In this document: positions 7,336 to 14,275 of the stretch, in pieces
Layout of the letters: each line of letters opens with the position of its first letter
Numbering within the stretch: the first letter of the stretch is position 1
Assembly (NCBI GenBank): GCA_002714565.1
Contig: PAXU01000109.1
Location: forward strand, 2,269 to 16,543
DNA from: Rhodopirellula sp.
GTDB taxonomy: Bacteria > Planctomycetota > Planctomycetia > Pirellulales > Pirellulaceae
DNA length: 14,275 bases
Direction: 5' to 3'
Notes under the pieces: generated by a model
What the model saw: only the letters and a program-made list of their open reading frames with translations
Databases searched by the model: none
Told to the model about the DNA's origin: nothing
Program-made: the position numbers and the translations under genes

Positions 7336-8580
7336 GTGAATATGGTTAAGCCTCTGTTTTTTGCTGTCTCGCTGCTTGTCGCAGCCCAATCCACGGTCAG
7401 TGCTGAAGAATTTAGTACAGATGTCGCAATTAATATTGGCGATGTGCAGCGCATCAATACGCCGGTAAGACTTCTGGTGGAAATGCCGGAGAAGTTTGTT
7501 GGTAAACAAGGGGGAATCATAATTGGTGATCGGTTCCTGCCGGCACAAATCTCGAAACCGGGATTAGTCTCCACCCGTAATTTCGATACCCAGGGAAAAC
7601 TGGAAGTGACGCTGTTACTGGCGAATATTCCAGCAGGTAGATCATCCGGCGGCAAGCTGTTGGTTAACGACGAAGTCGATGCACCGGCAAAACTCGAGTT
7701 TCGTGACGAGGCAGGGAAATACACGGACATTTCCATCGAAGGTCGAAACGTATTGCGATACATGTATGAAGCGCTTGATAACTCGACAAAGGAGCGGCGG
7801 ATGGAGACTTACAAGGTCTATCACCATCTGTACGATCCGACGGGCAGCAAGTTTGTAACCAAAGGTGCCGGTGGTTTATTCCCGCACCATCGCGGTCTCT
7901 TTTTTGGATTCAATCGCATTAGCTACGGTGATGGTAAAACCGCCGATATTTGGCATTGCAACAATGGTGAAAGTCAGGCTCATGCCAAAGTGATCAGTGA
8001 AGATTCGGGGCCACTTTTCGGTCGACATACACTGCAGATTGAATGGAAAGGTAAAGACGGCGCAGTGTTTGCCGTAGAGACGCGTGAAATGACTGCATAC
8101 AACGCCAAGGGCGGGGTGATGGTGGAATTCGCGACAAAATTAGAGTCCAAAGTCGGCAAAATCAAGTTAGACGGCGACCCACAACACGCTGGATTCCAGT
8201 TTCGTGGCTCACAACACATTCCGGACAAGACAAAGGACCAGACGTATTACGTGAGGCCGGACGGTAAAGGTGAACCAGGTAAATTCCGCAATTGGCCCAA
8301 CGACAAAGATCATGTCAATCTTGCATGGCACGCCCAGTCATTCGTAATCGATGAAACCCGATACACGTGTTGTTATCTCGATCGTCCTGACAATCCAAAG
8401 GAAGCAAGATTCAGTGAGCGAGATTACGGTCGCTTTGGTTCATACTTTGAATACACCGTTTCCGAAAGTAACCCTTTGTATCTGAATTACCGGATTTGGT
8501 TACAGGAGGGTGAGATGACCGTGGAGCAGGTCGAGCGTTACAGTAAGGATTTTGTGTCGCCTCCGGAGGTTACGCAATAA
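7336..8580 (+). CDS. Exported DUF6807 family protein (often labelled 'PmoA')
   Basis: The 414-residue protein begins with a clear signal peptide (short basic start, hydrophobic FFAVSLLVAA, likely cut after TVSA near residue 23), so it is exported, probably to the periplasm. The body resembles the DUF6807 family common in planctomycetes, with HHLYDPTGS, the histidine-rich PHHRGLFFGFN and DIWHCNNGESQAHAK stretches, and GFQFRGSQHI. The databases' 'methane oxygenase PmoA' name is misleading: it has no multi-span membrane helices and is unrelated to particulate methane monooxygenase. In this phylum the family tends to occur near sugar-catabolic genes, but its reaction is unproven. The frame is open from ATG 7282, but that adds a polar 18-residue leader before the signal peptide and overlaps a TACAAT -10-like hexamer (7278-7283). 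GTG 7336 has AGGA seven bases upstream; ATG 7342 is the alternative. Confidence 0.82.
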   Translation: MNMVKPLFFAVSLLVAAQSTVSAEEFSTDVAINIGDVQRINTPVRLLVEMPEKFVGKQGGIIIGDRFLPAQISKPGLVSTRNFDTQGKLEVTLLLANIPAGRSSGGKLLVNDEVDAPAKLEFRDEAGKYTDISIEGRNVLRYMYEALDNSTKERRMETYKVYHHLYDPTGSKFVTKGAGGLFPHHRGLFFGFNRISYGDGKTADIWHCNNGESQAHAKVISEDSGPLFGRHTLQIEWKGKDGAVFAVETREMTAYNAKGGVMVEFATKLESKVGKIKLDGDPQHAGFQFRGSQHIPDKTKDQTYYVRPDGKGEPGKFRNWPNDKDHVNLAWHAQSFVIDETRYTCCYLDRPDNPKEARFSERDYGRFGSYFEYTVSESNPLYLNYRIWLQEGEMTVEQVERYSKDFVSPPEVTQ

Positions 8581-8723
8581 TCCAATCGTCTCTGCTACTA
8601 GCATGCAGATTTATCGCGTTTTAAAATACTCGCAAACACATAACAGGTTTAAACAGCTGGGCATAACTGAATGCGGAATGCCTAAGTTTCTTTTCAATTT
8701 GCCATTCAACGAGGATTCATCAG

Positions 8724-10679
8724 ATGTCAGAGCAAACCGGTGGAATTGACAACGTGATGCAGGAAACCAGACTCTTCCCACCTTCAGAAGAGTTTGCATC
8801 GGCCGCAAGTATTGGGTCGCTCGAGGCATATCAACAGCTTTATGATCAGGCAAAAGCAGATCCGGTTGCCTTTTGGGGAGAGTTGGGGCAACAGGAATTG
8901 CACTGGTTTGAACCGTTCAATGAAATCCTGCAGTGGGATGAACCGTATGCAAAGTGGTTTGTCGGCGGTAAGACCAACGTATCCTACAATTGCCTTGACG
9001 CTCACCTGGATACAGAACGGCGTGACAAGCTGGCGATAATCTGGGAAGGTGAGCCGGGCGATAAACGCACGTTGACCTACGCTCAGCTGCACTCCGAAGT
9101 TTGCCGGTTTGCCAACGCTCTCAAATCAGTGGGAGTGGGTGAGGGCGATGTTGTTTCCGTTTACATGCCTATGGTGCCGGAATTGGCAATTGCCATGCTG
9201 GCATGTGCACGTATTGGAGCAATTCATTCAGTTATCTTTGGCGGATTCTCTGCGGAATCAATTGCAGATCGAAACAATGATGCCAGTGCCAAAGTTGTAC
9301 TGACCGCTGATGGTGGATGGCGGCGCGGCAAAGTGCTCGAACTGAAAAAGACGGTGGATGAAGCACTTGAAAAGTCACCAACAGTGGAATCCGTGATCGT
9401 TCTTAAGAGAACTGAGAACGCAGTGGAAATGGTGGAAGGACGCGACTATTGGTGGCACGACCTTTTGGATAATGTCGATGACGATTGTCCAGCCAAGCCG
9501 CTGGATTCCGAGGCCCCGCTGTTCATTCTCTACACGAGCGGTTCGACGGGAAAACCAAAAGGCATTAAACACACAACAGCCGGATACAACCTATACGCCA
9601 AGAAAACGTTTGAGTGGGTGTTTGATCACCGCGATGACGACATCTATTGGTGTACGGCAGATTGCGGGTGGATTACCGGCCACAGTTACATTGTTTACGG
9701 TCCCCTTTCTGCCGGCGCCACGGCACTGATGTATGAAGGTGCTCCCAACTTCCCGGAAGAGGATCGATTCTGGGATCTTGTTGAAAAGCATCAGGTGACT
9801 ATTCTCTACACTGCTCCGACAGCGATCAGGGCGTTTATCAAATGGGGTGATCATCACGTTGAAAAACATGACTTATCGAGCTTGCGTTTGTTAGGAACGG
9901 TGGGAGAAGGCATTAATCCGGAAGCATGGATTTGGTACCACGAGAAGATCGGTAGCGAGCGATGCCCGATCGTTGATACCTGGTGGCAAACTGAAACTGG
10001 TGGCATCATGATGTCGCCACTCCCCGGAGCCATCGCTACCAAGCCAGGCAGTTGTACGAAGCCATTACCGGGAATTATTCCGGCGATTGTTGATGAGTCG
10101 GGCGCTCCGGTCGGACAGAATCAAGGTGGCTGGCTAGTCATGACGCACCCATGGCCGGGAATGCTACGCGGTATTTGGGGCGACGATGAACGATTCAAGG
10201 ATCAATATTGGAGTGCAGTTCCGGGTAATTACCTTGCCGGTGATAATGCCCGTTGCGATGAGGACGGGTATTACTGGATCATGGGGCGCATTGATGACGT
10301 GATCAATGTTTCCGGACACCGACTAAGCACCATCGAGGTTGAAAGTGCTCTTGTAAGCCATCCTTCGGTTGCTGAAGCTGCAGCGGTAGGTCGTAAGGAC
10401 GACCTCAAAGGACAGGCCATTGCAGTGTTTGTCACGGTTGTCGGTGCTGAACCGACTGAAGAACTCAAGCAGGAGTTGAAACAGCACGTGCGCAATGAAA
10501 TCGGTGCACTAGCTCAGCCGGATGATGTTCGGTTTACCAACGCACTGCCCAAAACACGAAGCGGGAAGATTATGCGGCGGTTGCTTAAAGATATTGCCGA
10601 AGGCACCGAGTCAGTTGGTGACACGAGTACTCTGGAAGACTACTCAGTGCTGGCACAGCTTCGTGCACAGGACGAGTAA
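8724..10679 (+). CDS. acs: Acetyl-CoA synthetase (AMP-forming)
   Basis: This enzyme activates acetate with ATP and CoA to acetyl-CoA through an acetyl-adenylate intermediate in the cytosol. The 651-residue length equals the usual Acs length of about 650. Motifs in order are [15 protein letters not shown] (N-terminal Acs signature, about 78-92), the P-loop [11 protein letters not shown] (270-280), [12 protein letters not shown] (311-322), [10 protein letters not shown] (418-427) whose second Trp closes the acetyl-sized pocket, [16 protein letters not shown] hinge (about 521-536), and [11 protein letters not shown] (609-619) with Lys615, the residue acetylated by Pat-type acetyltransferases and reactivated by sirtuins in other bacteria. 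A GAGGA ribosome site precedes the ATG. The 143-base gap upstream gives it its own promoter space, and the lipoprotein gene converges on it with 19 bases between the stops. Confidence 0.97.
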   Translation: MSEQTGGIDNVMQETRLFPPSEEFASAASIGSLEAYQQLYDQAKADPVAFWGELGQQELHWFEPFNEILQWDEPYAKWFVGGKTNVSYNCLDAHLDTERRDKLAIIWEGEPGDKRTLTYAQLHSEVCRFANALKSVGVGEGDVVSVYMPMVPELAIAMLACARIGAIHSVIFGGFSAESIADRNNDASAKVVLTADGGWRRGKVLELKKTVDEALEKSPTVESVIVLKRTENAVEMVEGRDYWWHDLLDNVDDDCPAKPLDSEAPLFILYTSGSTGKPKGIKHTTAGYNLYAKKTFEWVFDHRDDDIYWCTADCGWITGHSYIVYGPLSAGATALMYEGAPNFPEEDRFWDLVEKHQVTILYTAPTAIRAFIKWGDHHVEKHDLSSLRLLGTVGEGINPEAWIWYHEKIGSERCPIVDTWWQTETGGIMMSPLPGAIATKPGSCTKPLPGIIPAIVDESGAPVGQNQGGWLVMTHPWPGMLRGIWGDDERFKDQYWSAVPGNYLAGDNARCDEDGYYWIMGRIDDVINVSGHRLSTIEVESALVSHPSVAEAAAVGRKDDLKGQAIAVFVTVVGAEPTEELKQELKQHVRNEIGALAQPDDVRFTNALPKTRSGKIMRRLLKDIAEGTESVGDTSTLEDYSVLAQLRAQDE

Positions 10680-10698
10680 ACAAAGACGAAGATGACTC

Positions 10699-11367
10699 TT
10701 AGTTTCCGGCCACTTCCACAGCAGACTCAGATGGGTTTCCGGCACTTTCAATACGACTGAGCATTTCTTCAGGATTCTCGAAGTTTAGAAACGTCGGAGA
10801 TGACTCAGGAGTGATTCGTGTTGCCATGCCAGCCACACGCCATCCGTCTTTCTGGTTTTTCATCACCCAGATGATTTCGAATTCTCGGGCCACGGTTTTA
10901 CCTGGCGGGATTTCGCTCCAGGAGCTGTTCACATATGCGCCCCCTTTTACCGTTTCAACTTTGCCGACCTTGAATTGTGCTGACGGCGATCCCGGCGGTT
11001 GAACCACGAGATTATGCTTACTCGTTTCGATTCGCGCTTTTTCTGTGAGCAACGCTGCTACGATCGGTTTGTCGCCGTCCTTCATTGCAGCCAGGAACTG
11101 CTTAATTACCTGGTCTGGCGAGGCATCCTTAGCGATATTGAAGCTTGTTGAATCAACGTTTATCTCAGTTTCATCAGTTGATTGGGTGTTCTGAGCACCT
11201 GTCAGATTCGAATCATCCAATTCCCCTGGTTCTACAACAGGCGGATTCTCTTCTAAATCCGTTGAGGATTCATCGACGGGATCTCCACAACCAATGGTAA
11301 ACGTGGCTGTGATGAGAATTGCTAGCCAATTGGAGGAAAATAGGTGTCTAAGTTCACTAGAGAACAT
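10699..11367 (-). CDS. Predicted lipoprotein with a DUF4878/NTF2-like domain
   Basis: The 222-residue protein has a lipoprotein signal: residues 14-26 are hydrophobic (WLAILITATF) followed by TIGC with the lipidated Cys27. An acidic, low-complexity linker (about 28-75, rich in Asp, Glu, Ser, Thr) follows, then a compact domain starting SPDQVIKQFLAAMKDGD and continuing through ALLTEKAR, FKVGKVE, AYVNSSWSE, FEIIWVMKNQKDGWRVAGM. That pattern of an N-terminal helix pair followed by strands resembles DUF4878/NTF2-like domains of secreted proteins; function unknown. I chose ATG 11367 because GGGAAGGG precedes it at good spacing; a TTG at 11394 would add nine residues. It converges with acs. A perfect ATGACGTCAT palindrome (11399-11408) lies just upstream. 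The lipoprotein call is firm, the domain assignment moderate. Confidence 0.8.
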   Translation of the reverse strand: MFSSELRHLFSSNWLAILITATFTIGCGDPVDESSTDLEENPPVVEPGELDDSNLTGAQNTQSTDETEINVDSTSFNIAKDASPDQVIKQFLAAMKDGDKPIVAALLTEKARIETSKHNLVVQPPGSPSAQFKVGKVETVKGGAYVNSSWSEIPPGKTVAREFEIIWVMKNQKDGWRVAGMATRITPESSPTFLNFENPEEMLSRIESAGNPSESAVEVAGN

Positions 11368-11762
11368 CGTTGAGGGCCCTTCCCGTAATCGCAAATCGAT
11401 GACGTCATGTCATTTCTTGGTGCGGAGTTTCTCACAGAATGATATTCGTGGTCAATATGGATTACAGGGAACCCGGATTTGGCCGCACAGTTTAACAACT
11501 GTGCTTTTGATTGATAGATTCGTGATTAAGAAATAGGCACTCTGCTTAGGAATTGGGCAGGGTCTAAACATCACTCTCGCTCTGACGCGTTTCCGTTCTC
11601 AATATAACCGTCAAAAACTATACAGCCCTAATTGTGGGTCTATTTTCACAGCGGAATAACTAAATTCGACGATGAATGGTGTGGAGTAGTGCCGGCGCTT
11701 GGTCAGAATGGACTATTCCGTAGTTGAAAACACATACTTGTTTTGTCGTTGGAGGAATAGTG
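11368..11762. other. Divergent intergenic region, lipoprotein / small exported protein
   Basis: This 395-base region shows no supportable gene; frames crossing it lack family resemblance and ribosome sites. It holds a 10-bp palindrome ATGACGTCAT (11399-11408), a terminator-like hairpin (11485-11508), and presumably the promoters of the flanking divergent genes. TATAAC (about 11603) and TATACA (11619-11624) hexamers near 11600-11625 are -10-like, but their -35 partners are poor. Confidence 0.5.
11485..11508 (+). terminator. Orphan terminator-like hairpin
   Basis: GCACAGTT (11485-11492) and AACTGTGC (11497-11504) form a perfect 8-bp stem with a 4-base TAAC loop, followed by TTTT on the + strand. 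No + strand gene ends upstream of it, so it may end a small RNA, an antisense transcript over the lipoprotein promoter, or be a regulatory hairpin. The T-run is short. Confidence 0.4.
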
Positions 11763-12074
11763 ATGAAGCGTTTAATGATTGCGATGCTTGTTATCGCCAG
11801 TATTTTCACCGTGTCTTTAAGCAACAGTTTTGCTGGTGAAAAACGTGCAGTAGTAGAAAAGATTTCATCGATCGTGAAGATTGCAAAGACTGAGAAGTCC
11901 GAAGATGCAAAACCACTGATCACCCGCATTAAGAGCGGTGTGGAGGCAACTACAGACGCAGTGAAGGATGCAACCGAAGGCAGAGTGGCAACCATTTGCG
12001 AGAAATGCAAAGGTGCTGTTAGCAAAGCTAAGAGCGTTGTAGCAAAGGTACGTGAAAAGGTATCTCGTAATTAG
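11763..12074 (+). CDS. Small exported Lys-rich protein with a CxxC motif
   Basis: I do not recognise this 103-residue protein. It has a textbook signal peptide: MKR, a hydrophobic run LMIAMLVIASIFTV, then a likely cut after NSFA (residue 24). The mature part of about 79 residues is rich in Lys, Val, Ala and Ser, probably helical and amphipathic, strongly basic towards the C-terminus, with one CEKC motif (residues 79-82) that could form a disulfide, bind heme or metal, or dimerise. GGAGG seven bases before the ATG at 11763 is the strongest ribosome site in the window; an in-frame extension to 11724 lacks one and would spoil the signal peptide. A very strong intrinsic terminator follows at 12127-12170. 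It is alone in its transcription unit. Good translation signals and a strong terminator suggest an abundant product. Confidence 0.8.
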   Translation: MKRLMIAMLVIASIFTVSLSNSFAGEKRAVVEKISSIVKIAKTEKSEDAKPLITRIKSGVEATTDAVKDATEGRVATICEKCKGAVSKAKSVVAKVREKVSRN

Positions 12075-12093
12075 GTTCCGACTTGCCGGTATT

Positions 12094-12113
12094 GATTCAT
12101 CTATTGATGAATC
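12094..12113 (+). repeat. Perfect 8-bp hairpin in the 3' untranslated region
   Basis: GATTCATC (12094-12101) and GATGAATC (12106-12113) pair around a TATT loop, between the stop of the small exported protein gene and its terminator. It has no T-run, so it is not a terminator itself, but could protect the transcript 3' end or be part of a small RNA. Confidence 0.55.
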
Positions 12114-12126
12114 GGTCGAAACAACC

Positions 12127-12170
12127 AAACGCACGGTTGAGACTCCAAATCTCAACCGTGCGTTTTTTTT
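12127..12170 (+). terminator. Strong intrinsic terminator of the small exported protein gene
   Basis: A perfect stem with a GC-rich core (ACGCACGGTTGAGA at 12129-12142 pairing with 12150-12163, extendable by two A-U pairs) closes a 7-base CTCCAAA loop and runs into eight T residues at 12163-12170. It begins about 50 bases after the small exported protein stop and ends ten bases before the 3' end of the convergent GTPase gene. On the reverse strand the tail is only a broken T-run, so it acts mainly on the + strand. Confidence 0.95.
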
Positions 12171-12179
12171 GTTCTGTGA

Positions 12180-13178
12180 TTAGCAGTGTATTTCGACGAT
12201 GTCTTTATCTGCCGGTACGTAGTCGCCTTTCACCTGAGTTCCATCGTGGACATTGATTCCCCAGACTTTCGCAAATTTGAACGACTCTGCTACATCTTTA
12301 TGGATCAACTGTGAAAGCTCCACTAATGTCTCTCCGCGTTTGATAGTAAACGGCTTGTCAAAGTTCGCTTCCTTTTGTGTTGGCATCTTGGTGTAAACAC
12401 GAACGACATCCAGTGCACGAAAAACTGCATCACGCACTTCATCTAGTCCAGTCCCGGTCGTTGCTGAGATATCAAAGGACTTGAACGCGATTGGGCATAC
12501 TTCGTTAATCCATTCTCGCCTACCGGCTGAGTCCGAGTCATCCGTCTTGTTATAAATAGCATAGGTGCGGGTATAGGATCGCCCGATGTCTTCTTCATCC
12601 AAATACGTATCATTGGCTAGACGCGTTTTTCCATCGTTAAATCGATCGAGTATGGCGGCGATATCTTCAGCACAGTCATCATTCCCTAAGTCGATAAACA
12701 GAAGGACGATGTCCGCCCCGCGTACGAGGTTGACCATGTTTTGGTCCATGACATCGTTGGTGATCGGCGGCGTGTCAATGACCTGAATCATCACGTCTTC
12801 AAAGGCCATCATGCCTGGAATTGGATCTCGTGTCGTAAATGGATAATCGGCTACTTCCGGTGTAGCTCGAGTCACTGCTGTTAGGAATTGACTCTTACCA
12901 CTGTTTGGTGGCCCGATAAGCACGACGCGTCCAGCACCTTGATGTGGAATTTTAAAACCACTTTGAGCATCACTTGTAGGTTTTTTCGCACCATCAGAGA
13001 TATCATTCTTTACCTTGCTGATCTTCTGCTTGAGATCAGATTGGAGCTTATCAGTTCCTTTGTGCTTTGGGATTTCCCGTAGCATAATCTCAAGGCAATC
13101 CAACTCTTCCTGAGGACTGGTTGCTTGACGGTATGCTTGTTCGGCTTTACGGTATTGCGGTGTTAGATTTGCTGGCAT
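12180..13178 (-). CDS. DRG-like GTPase with C-terminal TGS domain
   Basis: The 332-residue protein resembles archaeal/eukaryotic DRG GTPases and their bacterial relatives, which associate with ribosomes or RNA. An N-terminal helical region (about 1-65; [15 protein letters not shown] is typical of DRG proteins) precedes the G domain: G1 GPPNSGKS (89-96), the switch I YPFTTRDP region (about 112-119), G3 DTPP (135-138), G4 NKTD (210-213) and G5-like SATTG (238-242). The C-terminal 60 or so residues form a TGS domain ([20 protein letters not shown]...DKDIVEIH). The G3 motif has Pro in place of the DxxG glycine. There is no signal peptide. ATG 13178 gives the family-typical MPANL start; a TTG at 13193 is less likely. 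It is convergent with the small exported protein gene and divergent from polX across 134 bases. Confidence 0.9.
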   Translation of the reverse strand: MPANLTPQYRKAEQAYRQATSPQEELDCLEIMLREIPKHKGTDKLQSDLKQKISKVKNDISDGAKKPTSDAQSGFKIPHQGAGRVVLIGPPNSGKSQFLTAVTRATPEVADYPFTTRDPIPGMMAFEDVMIQVIDTPPITNDVMDQNMVNLVRGADIVLLFIDLGNDDCAEDIAAILDRFNDGKTRLANDTYLDEEDIGRSYTRTYAIYNKTDDSDSAGRREWINEVCPIAFKSFDISATTGTGLDEVRDAVFRALDVVRVYTKMPTQKEANFDKPFTIKRGETLVELSQLIHKDVAESFKFAKVWGINVHDGTQVKGDYVPADKDIVEIHC

Positions 13179-13312
13179 GCAAAACCTAGTCAAATACGTG
13201 CTAGATTACTATCCTGTACGCGTTCAGTTTATCGCGCCGTTGGCGCAGGCTAAACAGCTGTTAGCTCAGATGGTTGGTCATACTGTTAGTCCGGAATACG
13301 AGGGAGAGTTTG
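13179..13312. other. Divergent promoter region, TGS GTPase / polX
   Basis: This 134-base spacer must carry both promoters. It contains a small GCGCC-GTT-GGCGC hairpin (13234-13246) and an AACAGCTGTT palindrome (13253-13262). A stretch at 13261-13275 resembles a tRNA D-arm, but no tRNA can be built around it. Confidence 0.4.
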
Positions 13313-14275
13313 TTGGACAATGCCAAGATTTCACAAACAATAACGATGCTTGCTGACCTGCTCGAGTTTCAGGGTGCCAATGCGTTTAAAATTCGGGCTT
13401 ATCGAAACGGTGCACGTGTCATTAAGGACTATCCGGATTCCATCAATTCGATCATTGAAGAAGATCCAGCCAGCCTTCTCAGTATTGACGGGATCGGCAA
13501 AGGTGTGGCTGAGAAATGCGTGGTGTTAGTAGAGACGGGTGAGCTACCACAAATCAATGAAATCCTGGAAGAGATACCAAGGTCTGTTTTAGATCTATTG
13601 CGAATCCCGGGAATGGGACCTAAGAAAGGAGCCATGCTATATCGGGAACTAGGTATCGCAAACCTCGATCAACTTAAAGAGGCATGCAAAGCGGGTGTCG
13701 TTTCCGACTTGAAGGGATTTGGTGCCAAGACAGTTGAGTCGATTCTGGCTGGGATCGAAATCGCCGATGCTGCGAATAAACGGGTTTATTGGGCGAAGGC
13801 GGATGAAACTGCCAGACAGATTCTCGATCACATGCAGCGTTGCGGAGAAATCAGCAAGATTGAACTTGCCGGTAGTTATCGTCGTCGTCGCGAGACAGTC
13901 GGAGACTTAGATATTCTCGTCGTTTCCGAAAACGCAGAAGTTGTCATGGACCATTTTGGTGCTTATCACCTGGTTGAGTCAGTAATTGGACGCGGCGATA
14001 CGAAGATGAGCGTACGAATCGAAGAGTCGTTACAGGTTGATCTGCGCGTCGTTCCTGCAGATTCATTCGGTGCAGCGTTGCAGTATTTCACAGGTTCCAA
14101 GGATCACAATGTGGTGCTGCGCGGTCTGGCTAAGCAAAGGGGGCTAAAGATCAACGAATACGGTGTTTTCAAAATCGATGGAGACAAAGAAACATACGTT
14201 GCCGGTGCGACCGAAGAAGATGTCTATGCCGCGATGGAGTTGCCCGTATTTCCACCCGAATTGCGAGAAGCCAGA
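13313..14275 (+). CDS. polX: Family X DNA polymerase PolX, N-terminal part (cut by window edge)
   Basis: The frame is open to the last base and gives 321 residues of an expected roughly 570. It matches bacterial PolX, a gap-filling base-excision-repair polymerase. In order: an 8-kDa-like helix-hairpin-helix domain (IRAYRNGAR at 28-36, SIDGIGKGVAEK at 58-68), a second hairpin motif (RIPGMGPKKG, 97-106), and the nucleotidyltransferase palm with AGSYRRRRETVGDLDIL (186-202) carrying the metal-binding Asp198 and Asp200, and the third acidic residue Asp243 in VDLRVV. TGSKDHN (260-266) and GLKINEYG (278-284) are also family hallmarks. The PHP exonuclease domain would follow outside the window. The start is TTG at 13313, giving the usual MDNA start, with GGGAG six bases upstream; TTG 13310 is too close. 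It is divergent from the TGS GTPase gene. Confidence 0.94.
   Translation, partial: MDNAKISQTITMLADLLEFQGANAFKIRAYRNGARVIKDYPDSINSIIEEDPASLLSIDGIGKGVAEKCVVLVETGELPQINEILEEIPRSVLDLLRIPGMGPKKGAMLYRELGIANLDQLKEACKAGVVSDLKGFGAKTVESILAGIEIADAANKRVYWAKADETARQILDHMQRCGEISKIELAGSYRRRRETVGDLDILVVSENAEVVMDHFGAYHLVESVIGRGDTKMSVRIEESLQVDLRVVPADSFGAALQYFTGSKDHNVVLRGLAKQRGLKINEYGVFKIDGDKETYVAGATEEDVYAAMELPVFPPELREAR

Noticed and set aside
11294..11536. 80-codon + strand frame antisense to the lipoprotein start
   Set aside because: It overlaps the lipoprotein gene in antisense, has no family resemblance or ribosome site, and runs through the orphan hairpin; treated as a shadow frame.
13258..13300. tRNA-like D-arm (GTTAGCTCAGATGGTTGG) upstream of polX
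   Set aside because: No pairing acceptor stem, anticodon arm or T-arm (GGTTCAAATCC-like) can be placed around it, so it is a chance resemblance or at most a remnant.

Overview
The window looks like a chromosomal segment of a planctomycete, probably Pirellulales-like. The evidence is a DUF6807 ('PmoA-like') secreted protein, a bacterial DRG-like GTPase with a TGS domain, an ExeA/GspA-type ATPase without a secretion operon, a trpF standing outside any trp operon, and moderate base composition with many weak or absent Shine-Dalgarno sites and TTG/GTG starts. This is judged from family resemblance only; no search was run. There is no sign of phage, insertion sequence, CRISPR array, rRNA or tRNA.

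Layout. Positions 1-282 are a leader carrying a perfect parS (ParB-binding) palindrome at 89-106. Next come ahcY (S-adenosylhomocysteine hydrolase) and a DUF1015 gene on the + strand. A second perfect parS palindrome lies at 2978-2997, ten bases after the DUF1015 stop. The - strand trpF follows, then a 315-base divergent intergenic region with an 18-bp tandem duplication and a dyad. To the right is an ExeA-like AAA+ ATPase with a long acidic tail, then a tight two-gene unit of a sugar-nucleotide epimerase and a polyprenol-phosphate mannosyltransferase-like GT2 enzyme, then an exported DUF6807 protein and acs (acetyl-CoA synthetase). The last part holds a - strand lipoprotein, a small exported Lys-rich protein closed by a very strong intrinsic terminator, a - strand TGS GTPase, and the N-terminal 321 residues of a family X DNA polymerase (PolX) cut by the window edge.

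How the parts relate. ahcY serves the activated methyl cycle, acs acetate activation, and trpF tryptophan synthesis. The epimerase and GT2 enzyme supply and transfer sugars, probably for cell-surface glycans. Most of these are housekeeping genes. The most striking signal is non-coding: two canonical parS sites 2.89 kb apart bracketing ahcY-DUF1015. This suggests the window lies in the origin-proximal, ParB-loading domain of the chromosome, in a phylum whose division is FtsZ-independent in many members and whose chromosome segregation is little studied. The small secreted protein, the acidic-tailed ATPase and the non-canonical G3 motif of the TGS GTPase are secondary points of interest.
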